Below, one piece after another: positions 15,436 to 24,320 of a DNA stretch of 55,311 bases (the first letter of the stretch is position 1; each line of letters starts with the position of its first letter). A program made the translations under genes and the position numbers. Below the pieces are notes generated by a model, which was not told the origin of the DNA, did not search any database, and worked only from the letters and a program-made list of their open reading frames with translations. Origin of the DNA: RECG01 sp964444805 (GTDB taxonomy: Bacteria > Bacillota_I > Bacilli_A > Acholeplasmatales > Acholeplasmataceae); the NCBI GenBank assembly GCA_964444805.1, contig CAYUIK010000039.1:1-55311 (forward strand), in the 5' to 3' direction.

Positions 15436-15458
15436 AAAAAAAGCCCGCATGGGCTTTT
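15436..15458 (-). terminator. Terminator of the glutathione peroxidase gene
   Basis: Stem AAAAGCCC / GGGCTTTT with a 4-base loop, followed on the minus strand by a U-run (A-run from 15436 on the plus strand). Confidence 0.85.
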
Positions 15459-15481
15459 CTACAAGATCATGTTCAATCTCT

Positions 15482-16006
15482 TTATAGGATTGCTTCGATA
15501 TCCGTGCGGATATCTTCGGGTTTGTAACTCGGTGCGTATCGTTCGACGACATTACCTTCGCGATCGATTAAAAATTTCGTGAAATTCCATTTGATCCGAT
15601 TGCTTGGAAAAACCCTTTGTAAGGCCTTTGAAAACCATCTTTTTGGTTTCCGGGTACGATCTTCCGGTGCTTTTTCGCGCAAGTGCTCATAGAGCGGATG
15701 CGCATCCTTCCCATTCACCTTGATCTTTGCAAACATCGGGAATTTCGTCCCAAAATTCAACGTACACTCTTTTTTCAGTTCCTCATCACTACCAGGTGCC
15801 TGGTTCATGAACTGGTTGCAGGGAAAATCTAGAACGACAAACCCGCGATCACCGAGTTCCTCATAGAGCTTTTCCAGGCCTTCATATTGCGGAGCAAACC
15901 CACAACGAGGCGCCGTATTAACGATCAAAAGCACTTGACCCCGATACTGTTCGAGTGAAACTTCTTGTCCTTCGATGCTCCTAGCTGTGAAATCATAGAC
16001 ATTCAT
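15482..16006 (-). CDS. Glutathione peroxidase-family thiol peroxidase
   Basis: A 174-residue peroxidase of the glutathione-peroxidase family that reduces peroxides in the cytosol. The catalytic residue is a cysteine (Cys35 in NTAPRCGFAPQYEGL), not selenocysteine. The other family sites are present: DFPCNQF (60-66) and WNFTKFLID. Cys81 (KKECTLNFG) lies where yeast Gpx3 has its resolving cysteine, so a thioredoxin-dependent two-cysteine cycle is more likely than one using glutathione. The start follows AGAAGGTG. It is transcribed alone with its own terminator. No peroxide-regulator site was recognised upstream. Confidence 0.92.
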   Translation of the reverse strand: MNVYDFTARSIEGQEVSLEQYRGQVLLIVNTAPRCGFAPQYEGLEKLYEELGDRGFVVLDFPCNQFMNQAPGSDEELKKECTLNFGTKFPMFAKIKVNGKDAHPLYEHLREKAPEDRTRKPKRWFSKALQRVFPSNRIKWNFTKFLIDREGNVVERYAPSYKPEDIRTDIEAIL

Positions 16007-16079
16007 CTAAACACCTTCTTTTCATATGTTCTCATTATATCAACACTTCCCCTCGATTGTAAACAATATCCTTCTTCGA

Positions 16080-16108
16080 TTGACAAAAACCCCTCCCCTT
16101 GGTAGACT
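16080..16108 (+). promoter_or_regulatory. Promoter of the M48 protease gene
   Basis: TTGACA (16080-16085), 17 bases, TAGACT (16103-16108), with the ATG about 35 bases downstream behind GGAGGT. Confidence 0.8.
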
Positions 16109-16143
16109 TTTATCAGTAACACCTACGACAGGAGGTAAAAATC

Positions 16144-17394
16144 ATGGGTATTCTCATAATTATTTTGCTTACTTTGCTGTTCGCGTTCAAACTGACGCTT
16201 TCGCTTCTAAACTATCAACATCGCACAAAACCGATACCTGAAAACGTCAAATCCGTCTATGATCAAGAAGCCTACGCGAAATGGCTTGACTACTCGATGG
16301 CGAACTTTCGTCTTTCTCTGTTCGAAAAATCCTTTCATTTCGTTCTTTTAATCGTTCTCTTGCTATCCGGTTTTTTTGGTTTTCTCGAAAGATTGACGAA
16401 TGCATGGATGGATGGACATACGATCTTTGCGACGTTGGCGTTTCTAGGCATCTATTACCTCTTGCGCATGTTGACTGATCTTCCCTTCGACTATTACAAG
16501 ACGTTTATCATCGAGGAACGCTTCGGTTTCAACAAGCAGACAACAAAGGGCTTTGTCAGCGACCAGATCAAATCATGTCTACTCGTTGTTATTTTAGGCG
16601 GCGGTCTGGTGACTCTATTGATGGTGCTCTACCGCGAATTTTCGAGCATGTTCTTCATCTTCGCCTGGCTCTCACTCGTTGTCATCATGTTTTTCGTCTT
16701 CATTCTCGTTACGAAATTTTTCATTCGTCTTTTCAACAAACTTGAACCACTTGAAGAAGGAGAACTGCGTGAAGCAATCGAAACATTCGTCATTGACTCC
16801 GGATACCGGATCAAATCGATCTCACGCATGGATGCGTCAAAACGATCAACTAAACTCAATGCATTTTTCAGTGGTATGGGTCGTTTCAAGGAAATCGTAT
16901 TATACGACACCTTGATCGATAAAATGTCTACCGATGAAATTGTCGCCGTGTTGGCGCATGAAATCGCCCATGGGAAAAACAAGGATACGATTCGTGCTTT
17001 CCTGCTTCAGATCTTTATGCTCGGTATATATGTCTTTGTCATCGCGTGGACGGTATCGAGTGATGCGATCGCGACAGACTTTGGTCTTTCCGGCGCCCAT
17101 TTTGGCTTTGGACTCCTACTATTTACGATACTCATCGGTCCGATTCAACTCCTGATCTCACCACTTACGAGTCACTTGAGTCGGGTCGCCGAATACAAGG
17201 CCGATCGCTATGCTGCCGAACACGGATATCGACATGCCATGCATGACGCATTGATCAAACTTGCTCGCGAAAACTTCTCGAATCTGACGCCGCATCCGTT
17301 ATTCGTGTTCTTTTACTATGATCATCCGACGATCAGCAATCGACTTCGCTCCATTGACTCACTCGATGAGATGCAGGACACGTCCCCCGAATAA
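16144..17394 (+). CDS. M48-family membrane metalloprotease (Ste24/CAAX-protease-like)
   Basis: A 416-residue polytopic membrane zinc protease. The N-terminal part has hydrophobic helices and an Ste24-type conserved segment (DLPFDYYKTFIIEERFGFN, about residues 117-135). The zinc site is His272-Glu273-x2-His276 in AHEIAHGKNKD, with the third ligand Glu350 and a conserved Asp354 in AEYKADRYA. The arrangement matches Ste24/CAAX prenyl-protease I homologues rather than the shorter HtpX. In bacteria without prenylated substrates these proteins are thought to act in membrane-protein quality control; the substrate here is unknown. The start follows ACAGGAGGT. It has its own promoter. Confidence 0.9.
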   Translation: MGILIIILLTLLFAFKLTLSLLNYQHRTKPIPENVKSVYDQEAYAKWLDYSMANFRLSLFEKSFHFVLLIVLLLSGFFGFLERLTNAWMDGHTIFATLAFLGIYYLLRMLTDLPFDYYKTFIIEERFGFNKQTTKGFVSDQIKSCLLVVILGGGLVTLLMVLYREFSSMFFIFAWLSLVVIMFFVFILVTKFFIRLFNKLEPLEEGELREAIETFVIDSGYRIKSISRMDASKRSTKLNAFFSGMGRFKEIVLYDTLIDKMSTDEIVAVLAHEIAHGKNKDTIRAFLLQIFMLGIYVFVIAWTVSSDAIATDFGLSGAHFGFGLLLFTILIGPIQLLISPLTSHLSRVAEYKADRYAAEHGYRHAMHDALIKLARENFSNLTPHPLFVFFYYDHPTISNRLRSIDSLDEMQDTSPE

Positions 17395-17443
17395 AAAAGC
17401 ATCGATCAGAAACGCTCACGAAAAACGACTTGCACGCGTTTGT

Positions 17444-17728
17444 TTATTCCGGAACCCAATAAGTCGACCCATCCGTTTTGCGATCTAGAAAACCATAGTC
17501 AACGAGATATCTTCGCAGTAGGGCGTAATCGACGTAGACGGGCTTCAAAATGTCGTTTACCTCGCGCTCGGAATAAACGTTCTTTGCGCTAAACAGTTTC
17601 GAACAAAGAACGACGAGTGCGTATCGCTTTTTTTCCTTGCCCGGCATCAATTTGATTCGTAACGGTTCTTTTGACGCCAAATATGTCGCTTCGATGGCTT
17701 GAAATTCTTTATCGGATAACTGATACAT
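17444..17728 (-). CDS. DUF2087 domain protein
   Basis: A 94-residue protein that consists almost entirely of a DUF2087 domain. The typical sequence is visible: KLMPGKEKKRYALVVLCSKL, then YSEREVNDILKPVYVDYALL and RRYLVDYGFLDRKTDGSTYW. The domain has a winged-helix look and in other proteins sits at the C-terminus of transcriptional regulators or GNAT fusions, so a DNA-binding or regulatory role is plausible but unproven. It lies 12 bases downstream of the MarR-family gene and is surely co-transcribed with it. Confidence 0.85.
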   Translation of the reverse strand: MYQLSDKEFQAIEATYLASKEPLRIKLMPGKEKKRYALVVLCSKLFSAKNVYSEREVNDILKPVYVDYALLRRYLVDYGFLDRKTDGSTYWVPE

Positions 17729-17740
17729 GTTTTCGTCCTC

Positions 17741-18172
17741 TTATTTCTTTTCCGCTTGACCGATTCGCTTAAGCAAATCGATTAAATCACGCTGCTCTTC
17801 TGCTTCGAGCACGCGATACATGTCCTTAAGCGTTTGCACGTGAACCTTAAAAATCGACTCGAAAAAGGTTCTGCCTTCCTCCGTAAGGTCGACATACGTA
17901 ATTCTTCGATCTCCTTCACTTTCGATCCGTTTCACCAAATTCCGCTTTTCGAGCTTATCGATCACATAGGTCATACTGCTATTCGCCATCAGCATGCGTT
18001 CGCCGACTCTTTGAATCGGCTGTTTTCCTTTATGATAGACGTATTCGAGCGTCCCGAATTCACTTGAATTGAGTCCGTAATTCCGGATGTCATTCCGCGT
18101 TCGCCCTTCGATCTCTTTGAATGCTTTGAAGAGAACCGTTTGAAGTTTCAATACTCTTTGTTTTTCCGTCAC
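17741..18172 (-). CDS. MarR-family transcriptional regulator
   Basis: A 143-residue winged-helix repressor of the MarR family. The DNA-binding part contains FGTLEYVYHKGKQPIQRV, then GERMLMANSSMTYVIDKLEK (recognition helix) and the wing VKRIESEGDRRITYVDLTEEG, with helices at both ends for dimerisation. No cysteine is found, so it is not a redox sensor of the OhrR kind; the general look is closest to MhqR-type members. The GTG at 18172 was preferred because GGAGGT lies 9 bases ahead; an in-frame GTG at 18220 sits almost at the predicted transcription start. It probably represses its own promoter and the DUF2087 gene after it. The ligand is unknown. Confidence 0.85.
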   Translation of the reverse strand: MTEKQRVLKLQTVLFKAFKEIEGRTRNDIRNYGLNSSEFGTLEYVYHKGKQPIQRVGERMLMANSSMTYVIDKLEKRNLVKRIESEGDRRITYVDLTEEGRTFFESIFKVHVQTLKDMYRVLEAEEQRDLIDLLKRIGQAEKK

Positions 18173-18230
18173 GTCGTTAGGACCTCCGAATTTTTTCGTA
18201 ACTCTTTTGTTCGTTGTCACTCATGTCCTC

Positions 18231-18259
18231 ATCATATCCCATGTGCTCGATCTTTGCAA
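18231..18259 (-). promoter_or_regulatory. Promoter of the marR-DUF2087 operon
   Basis: On the minus strand TTGCAA (18259-18254), 17 bases, then TATGAT (18236-18231). It places the transcription start near 18224. A TTTG...CAAA pattern around the -35 may be part of an operator, but symmetry is poor. Confidence 0.65.
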
Positions 18260-18357
18260 GTACACATCAAACAAATGGGTGTTTTGCTAACTGTCACATG
18301 GGTTCAAGGCCTTTGATTGGTTGGACCGAAGATAGCTCGTGCAGATGAAAAATCCCA

Positions 18358-21063
18358 TTATTGTTCACGGACCCGATTGTTTCGATGCCGAACATACGCG
18401 AGCGACTGCAAGAACACGATCGGTGCGATTGCTCCCATCCATACATACGACCAGGAAGTAAAAGATAGGCTTTCAGTCTGAAGTAGTCCTTGCAAAGGCG
18501 GAAAATAGATGGCTAAAAGTTGTAGAATGAACGTGATTGACAATGCTGCAAGGATATAACGATTTTTCTTGAGCGACCGATCGAATCCCAAACCACTTCG
18601 TTTTCGAACATTGAACACCTGAAACATATGGACCATCGCGAGCGCCATGAAACCGATCGACCGGGCAGTCGAAAGAGGCAGACCGGAATGGATTGCCACA
18701 TGGTAGGAAAGCAATGGTCCCAAGGCAATGATCGTTCCTTGGAAAGCAATTATTCGTTTATATCGATTGGTGATAATCGGCTCATCGGGTGCTCTTGGAG
18801 AGCGGTCCATGACATTCGTCTCGGGAACTTCCCACGCCATCGACAAAGCCGGAAAGACACCGGTCGCTACATTCAACCAAAGGATCTGCAGTGCAACCAG
18901 CGGGAGAGGAAGACCGATAATCATCGCCACGAAAATGAATACGATCTCACTCAAGTTGCACGTCAAAAGATAGTGAATGAACTTCAAAATGTTGTCAAAA
19001 ATAACACGACCTTGTTTGACCGCTTCGATGATCGTTTGATAACGATCATCGAGCAAAATCATATCCGATGCTTCTTTAGCGACCGAGGTTCCCCGTTTCC
19101 CCATAGCGATTCCGATATCCGCTTTTTTCAAAGCAGGCGCATCATTGACTCCGTCACCCGTCATGGCTACGACTTCATGATTCTCTTGAAGCGATTCTAC
19201 AATCCGAATCTTGTCCTCTGGTAATACACGAGCGAATATGTTTCTATGACCGAGTTCATCCCGTAGTTCTTTTTTGCTCAGCGTTTCAACCGAACGATTG
19301 TGCGAGAGCGCTTTTTCATCAACGCGTAATCCGACGCTTTTCCCAATACCAATCGCCGTTTCTTCCTGGTCACCCGTCAGCATGATCGTCCTTATCCCCG
19401 CTTTTGTTGCTTCGGCGATACTGCCTTTTATGCCTGAACGGGCTGGGTCGAGCATGCCGGTCAACCCGAGAAAGACCAGTCCTTTTTCGATCACTTCGTT
19501 GAGATCGATGTTTTGATCGTAATCGAGCGTTTTATAGGCAAGTCCAAGGACTCGGTATCGGTCCTGCGCGAGTTTCGTGTTCAACTTTTCGAAGACCTTC
19601 TTTTGTTTCTTTCGCAACGGTTTTCGGCCACTTTCCTCATATTGTTCACACATGGGCAAGAGCACTTCGGGTGCACCTTTGACCGCGATTAGACTCTCGT
19701 TTTTTTCGGACTTATAGTGAACGACCATATACATTCGATCCGGATCGAAAGGCACGCTCTCGACGAGCGTCCAGGACTCTTCGAGTTCTTTTCGCGTCAA
19801 ACCGGCCTTTTTAGCCGCTACGATCAGTGCTCCCTCCGTCGGGTCACCGACAATCGTGTAATGTCCTTGATCATCTTGTTTCAACTCGGCGGTATTGCAC
19901 AATACGCCAACTTTTAGCATGGTCGAGATCAACGGATCGTCACACGGTTCGATCGTCTTGTTATGGTCTTTGAATGCTCCTTTCGGTTCATATCCGCTGC
20001 CTTCGATATCGATCTTCCGCTTTATCGTTACGAGTTTCTTTAAGGTCATCTCGTTTTCTGTCAACGTACCGGTTTTGTCGGTACAAAGAACCGTCGTCGA
20101 CCCTAACGTTTCGACGGCGGGAAGACTTCTAAGGAGTGCGTTTTTCTTTACCATGCGTTTCATGCCGATCGCCAAGGTGATGGTTGCCGCAACGGGAAGC
20201 CCTTCGGGTACGGCAGCGATCGCCAAAGCGATTGAGGTCTTAACCATGGATTCGAGACTGTTTCCTAGAAAGTATCCGACCACCGCCATGATTCCGGTGA
20301 TGATCAGAGTCAAAGCGATGAGCTGTCTTCCCGTCTGTTCCAGCCGTTTTTCGAGCGGCGTGTCCTTATCCTCCGATTCTTTTAGAAGCGTCGCGATACG
20401 CCCGACTTCGGTCTTTCGGCCGGTTGCTGTGACGATGAAATACGCATATCCTTTGACAACATGGGTTCCCATGTATACCATGTTTTTCCTTTTCGCTAAA
20501 GGCGTATCTTCTTCGATCGTTTGATCCGTCTTCAAAACGACGTCCGACTCACCGGTAAGCATGGATTCGTCGACCGTTAATCCCTGAACATGATGAATTC
20601 TTCCGTCGGCGGGAACACGATCGCCTTCTTCAAGATAGACGATATCACCCGAAACGATTCTTTCCGTTAAAAGCGCAACAACTTTTTTATCTCTTAGGAC
20701 GTTTGCCGTATTCTTGATCGTTTTTTGCAGTGCTTCGATCGACTTACCGGCTTTGTATTCCATGACGAGACCAATGGTCGCCGTCATCAGGATCACAACG
20801 AGAATCGCAAGTCCCTCGATCGATTCGCCAATGATAAACGATGCGATTGCCGCAACCATCAACAAAACCATAACGAGACTTTTGAACTGGTAAAAAAAGA
20901 TACGCAGTAAAGACACGTTTTGTTTGCTCTCCAAACGGTTTTTACCCTGACGTTCGAGTCGTTTTTGAGCTTCTTTTTTCGTCAGGCCTAGATCGGTTTG
21001 AACGGACAGTGTTTCTGCAATCTTTTCCGATGATTCCTGATATGCGGGCTTATGTAGTTCCAC
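18358..21063 (-). CDS. P-type cation-transporting ATPase (calcium-ATPase-like)
   Basis: A 901-residue P2-type ATPase. In order: cation-ATPase N-domain (1-60), two membrane helices, actuator with TGES (170-173), PEGLP in helix M4 (286-290), phosphorylation site Asp329 in CTDKTGTLT, nucleotide domain (KGAPEVLL), hinge GDGVNDAPALKKADIGIAMG, and the C-terminal membrane bundle. The architecture is that of SERCA/PMCA-like bacterial calcium pumps. In M6, where calcium pumps have N-x-x-T-D, this protein reads NVATGVFPAL, so a usual calcium ligand is replaced by glycine and ion specificity is uncertain. The start is GTG at 21063. It is a single gene with a near-consensus promoter. Confidence 0.9.
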   Translation of the reverse strand: MELHKPAYQESSEKIAETLSVQTDLGLTKKEAQKRLERQGKNRLESKQNVSLLRIFFYQFKSLVMVLLMVAAIASFIIGESIEGLAILVVILMTATIGLVMEYKAGKSIEALQKTIKNTANVLRDKKVVALLTERIVSGDIVYLEEGDRVPADGRIHHVQGLTVDESMLTGESDVVLKTDQTIEEDTPLAKRKNMVYMGTHVVKGYAYFIVTATGRKTEVGRIATLLKESEDKDTPLEKRLEQTGRQLIALTLIITGIMAVVGYFLGNSLESMVKTSIALAIAAVPEGLPVAATITLAIGMKRMVKKNALLRSLPAVETLGSTTVLCTDKTGTLTENEMTLKKLVTIKRKIDIEGSGYEPKGAFKDHNKTIEPCDDPLISTMLKVGVLCNTAELKQDDQGHYTIVGDPTEGALIVAAKKAGLTRKELEESWTLVESVPFDPDRMYMVVHYKSEKNESLIAVKGAPEVLLPMCEQYEESGRKPLRKKQKKVFEKLNTKLAQDRYRVLGLAYKTLDYDQNIDLNEVIEKGLVFLGLTGMLDPARSGIKGSIAEATKAGIRTIMLTGDQEETAIGIGKSVGLRVDEKALSHNRSVETLSKKELRDELGHRNIFARVLPEDKIRIVESLQENHEVVAMTGDGVNDAPALKKADIGIAMGKRGTSVAKEASDMILLDDRYQTIIEAVKQGRVIFDNILKFIHYLLTCNLSEIVFIFVAMIIGLPLPLVALQILWLNVATGVFPALSMAWEVPETNVMDRSPRAPDEPIITNRYKRIIAFQGTIIALGPLLSYHVAIHSGLPLSTARSIGFMALAMVHMFQVFNVRKRSGLGFDRSLKKNRYILAALSITFILQLLAIYFPPLQGLLQTESLSFTSWSYVWMGAIAPIVFLQSLAYVRHRNNRVREQ

Positions 21064-21089
21064 GTGACGATCAACTCCCTCTTTGCCCT

Positions 21090-21118
21090 ATTATAAAGTC
21101 TTTTTTATGCTATGTCAA
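21090..21118 (-). promoter_or_regulatory. Promoter of the P-type ATPase gene
   Basis: On the minus strand a perfect TTGACA (21118-21113), exactly 17 bases, then a perfect TATAAT (21095-21090). The strongest sigma-A promoter in the window by eye. Confidence 0.92.
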
Positions 21119-21212
21119 AAGTGCACGTACCCGGTTTCTCCCTTCTCCTGCCACAGGATAGGAAAATAAGTGTATAATAGGAGTAGCAACCGACACCAAG
21201 GAGGCACGTCAC

Positions 21213-22481
21213 ATGAGAAGGCATAAGTACTGGTATCGCATCGATAATGCCGGAAAGATCTTCCCGGCAATATCGAAAAAAGAACGCAGCAATGTCTTTC
21301 GCATCTCGTTCTATCTCGATCAAATAATCGACGTTGACCTTTTAAATACGGCGATCAATGAACTTTTGCCTCGCTTTGAAACGCTCGCGGTTCAAATGAA
21401 AAACGGTCTTTTTTGGAGTTATTTTGCAGCAACGGATAAAGCCTTTCGCGCGGAACCGGAACCATCGGTTTTTTGCAAGTTCTTTAAAAGCGACTATCTT
21501 TTTAAAGTCTATTATCTCAAGAACAAAGTTACGCTTGAAACATTCCATGCGCTAACAGACGGAACGGGAGCACTCGCTTTCATCAAATCGATCGTCTATC
21601 ACTATTACCGACTCCAAGACCGTGAAATCGACCATGAATACCGTATTTTGAGCGAACTCCCCTATTCGAAACGAGAAAACGAAGACGTATTCGTGACGAA
21701 CTATGACAAAACGAGAAGAAAAAACCTGCGGGAAGTGAACGCCTATCGTTTCGAAGGCGAGCGCTTCGCCGATCATTGGGTTCTCTTCATCAAAATACGA
21801 CTCGAGACGAAATCACTCGTTCGACACGTGAAGCTTACCCATCAGGTGACGCTCACACAGTATTTTACAGCGGTTATCGCCTATAGCATCATCAAGGAAA
21901 CCATCGATTTTCGCGGTAAAGGAAAACCGCTCAAAATGTTCATTCCCGTTAACTTGCGACCCTATTTCAACAGCATTACCTTGCGAAACTTCTCACTTTT
22001 CATTAAAACCGTCTATGATAGCGAAAAAACGGATTGGACGTTCGAAGACGTGCTCGAACAGACGAAAAGGGATTTCACCCTTGAACTCGATAAAAATCGA
22101 TTGATCGAACGCATGAGTTCGAATGTCGATTTCGAGAAAAAGATGGTCATTCGCATTCTGCCTCTGTTTCTAAAGACGATCGCCTTTCGTATCGGCTATA
22201 GCCTTCTTGGCGAACGGATCAGCTCGACTTCGTTTTCTAATCTCGGGATTATCGATTTGCCGAGTGGCCTGAAAGACCGCGTCTTAGACGTGGATTTCGC
22301 GAACGCCGGATATGGATTTGCAACAACCATGCTTTCTGTCGGTGACCATACCAACATCATGTTTACATCATCATTGAAGGATACGAGTATCTTTAGTCAC
22401 TTCGTATCTTTTCTCGTGCAAGAAGGCCTCGAACCGATCATCGACACGAACTACGAGGAGGGCTACGATGAAATATTGTAA
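21213..22481 (+). CDS. Condensation/alcohol-acetyltransferase-fold protein
   Basis: A 422-residue protein of the CoA-dependent acyltransferase fold (condensation / alcohol acetyltransferase-like). The active-site HxxxD motif is His112-Ala-Leu-Thr-Asp116 in TFHALTDGTGALAFI. Other fold markers are TQYFTAVIAYSI, PLKMFIPVNLRPYF and, near the C-terminus, FSNLGIIDLP. The natural acyl donor and acceptor are not known for this group. The downstream DUF6320 gene overlaps it by 14 bases. Pairs of this kind occur in other Bacillota, often with an alpha/beta hydrolase; I know of no tested function. TATAAT at 21173-21178 is a likely -10 box, and the ATG has AAGGAGG upstream. Confidence 0.75.
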   Translation: MRRHKYWYRIDNAGKIFPAISKKERSNVFRISFYLDQIIDVDLLNTAINELLPRFETLAVQMKNGLFWSYFAATDKAFRAEPEPSVFCKFFKSDYLFKVYYLKNKVTLETFHALTDGTGALAFIKSIVYHYYRLQDREIDHEYRILSELPYSKRENEDVFVTNYDKTRRKNLREVNAYRFEGERFADHWVLFIKIRLETKSLVRHVKLTHQVTLTQYFTAVIAYSIIKETIDFRGKGKPLKMFIPVNLRPYFNSITLRNFSLFIKTVYDSEKTDWTFEDVLEQTKRDFTLELDKNRLIERMSSNVDFEKKMVIRILPLFLKTIAFRIGYSLLGERISSTSFSNLGIIDLPSGLKDRVLDVDFANAGYGFATTMLSVGDHTNIMFTSSLKDTSIFSHFVSFLVQEGLEPIIDTNYEEGYDEIL

Positions 22482-23127
22482 GACGTGTAAAGTTTACTAT
22501 GATACGCCCCTTGAACGCTGCCTTTTTTGTAGTAAGAAACTCGATGATGATCATACCGAGCTGAGCTACTCGTTTACGCCACATGTGAAGAGTCGTGGTC
22601 TCAAACATTTTAATCGGATCTTCATCTTCATCAATGCCATCAGTGCGATGATTGCCCTCTACCTTGACTACCGAAACGGTCTTCCCTTGACCTGGTCACT
22701 GATCGTTTCCATATCGAACCTGTATGCCATCGTGCTCTTTCTGATTTTATACGTGCGAAGCGTTTGGACTACGAAACTGACCAAATCCGTCATTTTAACC
22801 GTCATGATCATTGGTTTCGTCGGCTTATCCATGCGCGACTACGGGTGGGCTTTGGACTATGTTTTCCCGCTCGGAATCACCTCGAACATTTTGCTTCTCA
22901 TCACCTTGTTGCTTTTAAACCGAAAGCACTGGTATGATCTATCCGTCCATCTTCTGAGCATATCCATTCTTGGACTCATCCCAGCTCTCTTCGATCTTTT
23001 TAACATTCTCGATACGCGCTGGCCGAGTGTCGTGTGCTATTTGACGAGTATGACGACACTGCTTGGCATGTTCTTGCTTTCATCGAAAGAAAGCAAAGAC
23101 GAATTCAAACGACGCTTTCACATATGA
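22468..23127 (+). CDS. DUF6320-type zinc-ribbon membrane protein
   Basis: A 219-residue protein with an N-terminal zinc ribbon made of two CxxC pairs (CKTCK near residue 4 and CLFC near residue 18-21), then about six hydrophobic helices from residue 48 on. This matches the DUF6320 group, where a cytosolic zinc finger is tethered to a membrane part. It overlaps the upstream acyltransferase-fold gene by 14 bases and is translated from its own ribosome site (GAGGAGGGC), so the two products likely work together, possibly on a membrane lipid or surface compound. That idea comes from position only. Confidence 0.7.
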   Translation: MKYCKTCKVYYDTPLERCLFCSKKLDDDHTELSYSFTPHVKSRGLKHFNRIFIFINAISAMIALYLDYRNGLPLTWSLIVSISNLYAIVLFLILYVRSVWTTKLTKSVILTVMIIGFVGLSMRDYGWALDYVFPLGITSNILLLITLLLLNRKHWYDLSVHLLSISILGLIPALFDLFNILDTRWPSVVCYLTSMTTLLGMFLLSSKESKDEFKRRFHI

Positions 23128-23142
23128 ACCCGGAGGAAACCA

Positions 23143-23940
23143 ATGAAACGTATCGCCTTGCTCGGTCCAGAAAAGACATTTAGTGATCTCGCCTACCACG
23201 CTTACAGGGATCAGACAATGGTTGCCGTATACCAAAAAACGATTCGCGATTGCTTTCTCGCGCTCATGAAAGACGACGTTGATCTCGCCCTTGTTCCCAT
23301 TGAAAACACGCTCGACGGCTACGTTCAGCAAACGTTAGACCTTTTGATTGGCTCCAACTTTTTCATATTGCAAGAAATCCATGTCCCCATCGCTTTTTCG
23401 CTTATTGCTCGTGTCAAGGATGTATCGGAAATCACGAGACTCTACGTTCAATTCGTGGCTCACGGTCAATGCCAGATCGCGATCGATGACTTACCGACAA
23501 AGGATATCATTTTAACAGCGAATAACCAGGATTCGTTTCGTCTTGTCCAAAAAGACGGCGATGCCGGAATCGTTCCTTCCCATCTCACCGATGACTTCGT
23601 TGGCTTCGTCAAGCATAATATCGCCGATATCAAAGACAATCATACGCGCTTTGTCGTACTCGCCAAAGCCCATGACAAGACAATTTTTGAAAAGATCAAA
23701 ATATCCGTGGTCGTATTTCCAGAAGTGGATCGACCAGGGCTGCTCTTCGACTTGCTCGCTATTTTCAAACGACACCAGATCAACTTGATTTCAATCATGT
23801 CGAGGCCGACGAAAACGGGCATGGGAAACTATCACTTCTTTATCGAAATGCAAGGTCAGAACAACGTTAAATCAGCTTTCGACGAGATCGGAAAGTCTTT
23901 TCATCTCAAGATCCTTGGTGCCTATGGAACGCATGAATAG
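23143..23940 (+). CDS. pheA: Prephenate dehydratase
   Basis: A 265-residue cytosolic enzyme converting prephenate to phenylpyruvate in phenylalanine synthesis. The catalytic domain (1-180) has the GPEKTFSDLAYHAY start, LALVPIENTLDGYVQQTLDLL, and the TRF signature in NHTRFVVL that carries the essential threonine. A C-terminal ACT domain (about 185-262) with GLLFDLLAIFKRHQINLISI and MSRPTKTGMGNYHFFIE provides phenylalanine feedback; the usual ESRP reads MSRP. No chorismate mutase part is fused. It starts 15 bases after the DUF6320 gene with GGAGGAA ahead, so it may share that transcript, though the functions do not obviously connect. No T-box or leader is visible. Confidence 0.92.
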   Translation: MKRIALLGPEKTFSDLAYHAYRDQTMVAVYQKTIRDCFLALMKDDVDLALVPIENTLDGYVQQTLDLLIGSNFFILQEIHVPIAFSLIARVKDVSEITRLYVQFVAHGQCQIAIDDLPTKDIILTANNQDSFRLVQKDGDAGIVPSHLTDDFVGFVKHNIADIKDNHTRFVVLAKAHDKTIFEKIKISVVVFPEVDRPGLLFDLLAIFKRHQINLISIMSRPTKTGMGNYHFFIEMQGQNNVKSAFDEIGKSFHLKILGAYGTHE

Positions 23941-24320
23941 AGAACAAAAACGAACATGCATGACGTGAAGATGCCTATCTTCCAATTTGAGCGTTTTCAT
24001 GATCATATCGTGGTGCATAAGCAAGCCTCCTAATGGTTGTTTATCGATACTTCTTTTTTTAGGACTTGCCTATACTTTTTTCTAACCCCCTCGTTCAAGG
24101 ACCCACCATTAAAGTAATGATAGAGACCCTAAAAACGTACTTTTCAAAACGGGAAAGTACGCTTTTTATTTGACTCCTTAAAATTGTCGTATGGAATCAT
24201 AGGACATGCTATCATGATATGGACACCTCATGAACACGTAAAGGCGTTTTCAAATAGATAAAAAGAGTTCCTCGCCGATCTCATATGTCTGACCAACATA
24301 AGAGTATAGAGGAGGAACCC
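23941..24320. other. Intergenic stretch with one terminator
   Basis: No convincing gene fills these 380 bases. On the minus strand AGGAGG stands ahead of an ATG at 24018, but the 49-codon frame runs into the end of pheA and looks random. A clear plus-strand terminator lies at 24136-24170. About 195 bases of untranslated sequence separate it from the pheA stop, so either a long 3' end or a small RNA could be present; no promoter of good quality was found for the latter. Confidence 0.5.
24136..24170 (+). terminator. Rho-independent terminator downstream of pheA
   Basis: Stem CGTACTTTTC / GGAAAGTACG (one G-U pair), AAAACG loop, then CTTTTTATTT. Confidence 0.88.

Noticed and set aside
18173..18220. 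GTG at 18220 as start of the MarR-family protein
   Set aside because: It is almost at the predicted transcription start and has no ribosome site, whereas GTG at 18172 follows GGAGGT.
18628..19224. Plus-strand ORF of 198 codons inside the P-type ATPase gene
   Set aside because: Antisense to conserved ATPase motifs, with no family resemblance and no start signal.
23872..24018. Minus-strand 49-codon ORF with AGGAGG ahead
   Set aside because: It runs into the end of pheA, has low-quality composition and no promoter or terminator; the ribosome-like site may be chance.
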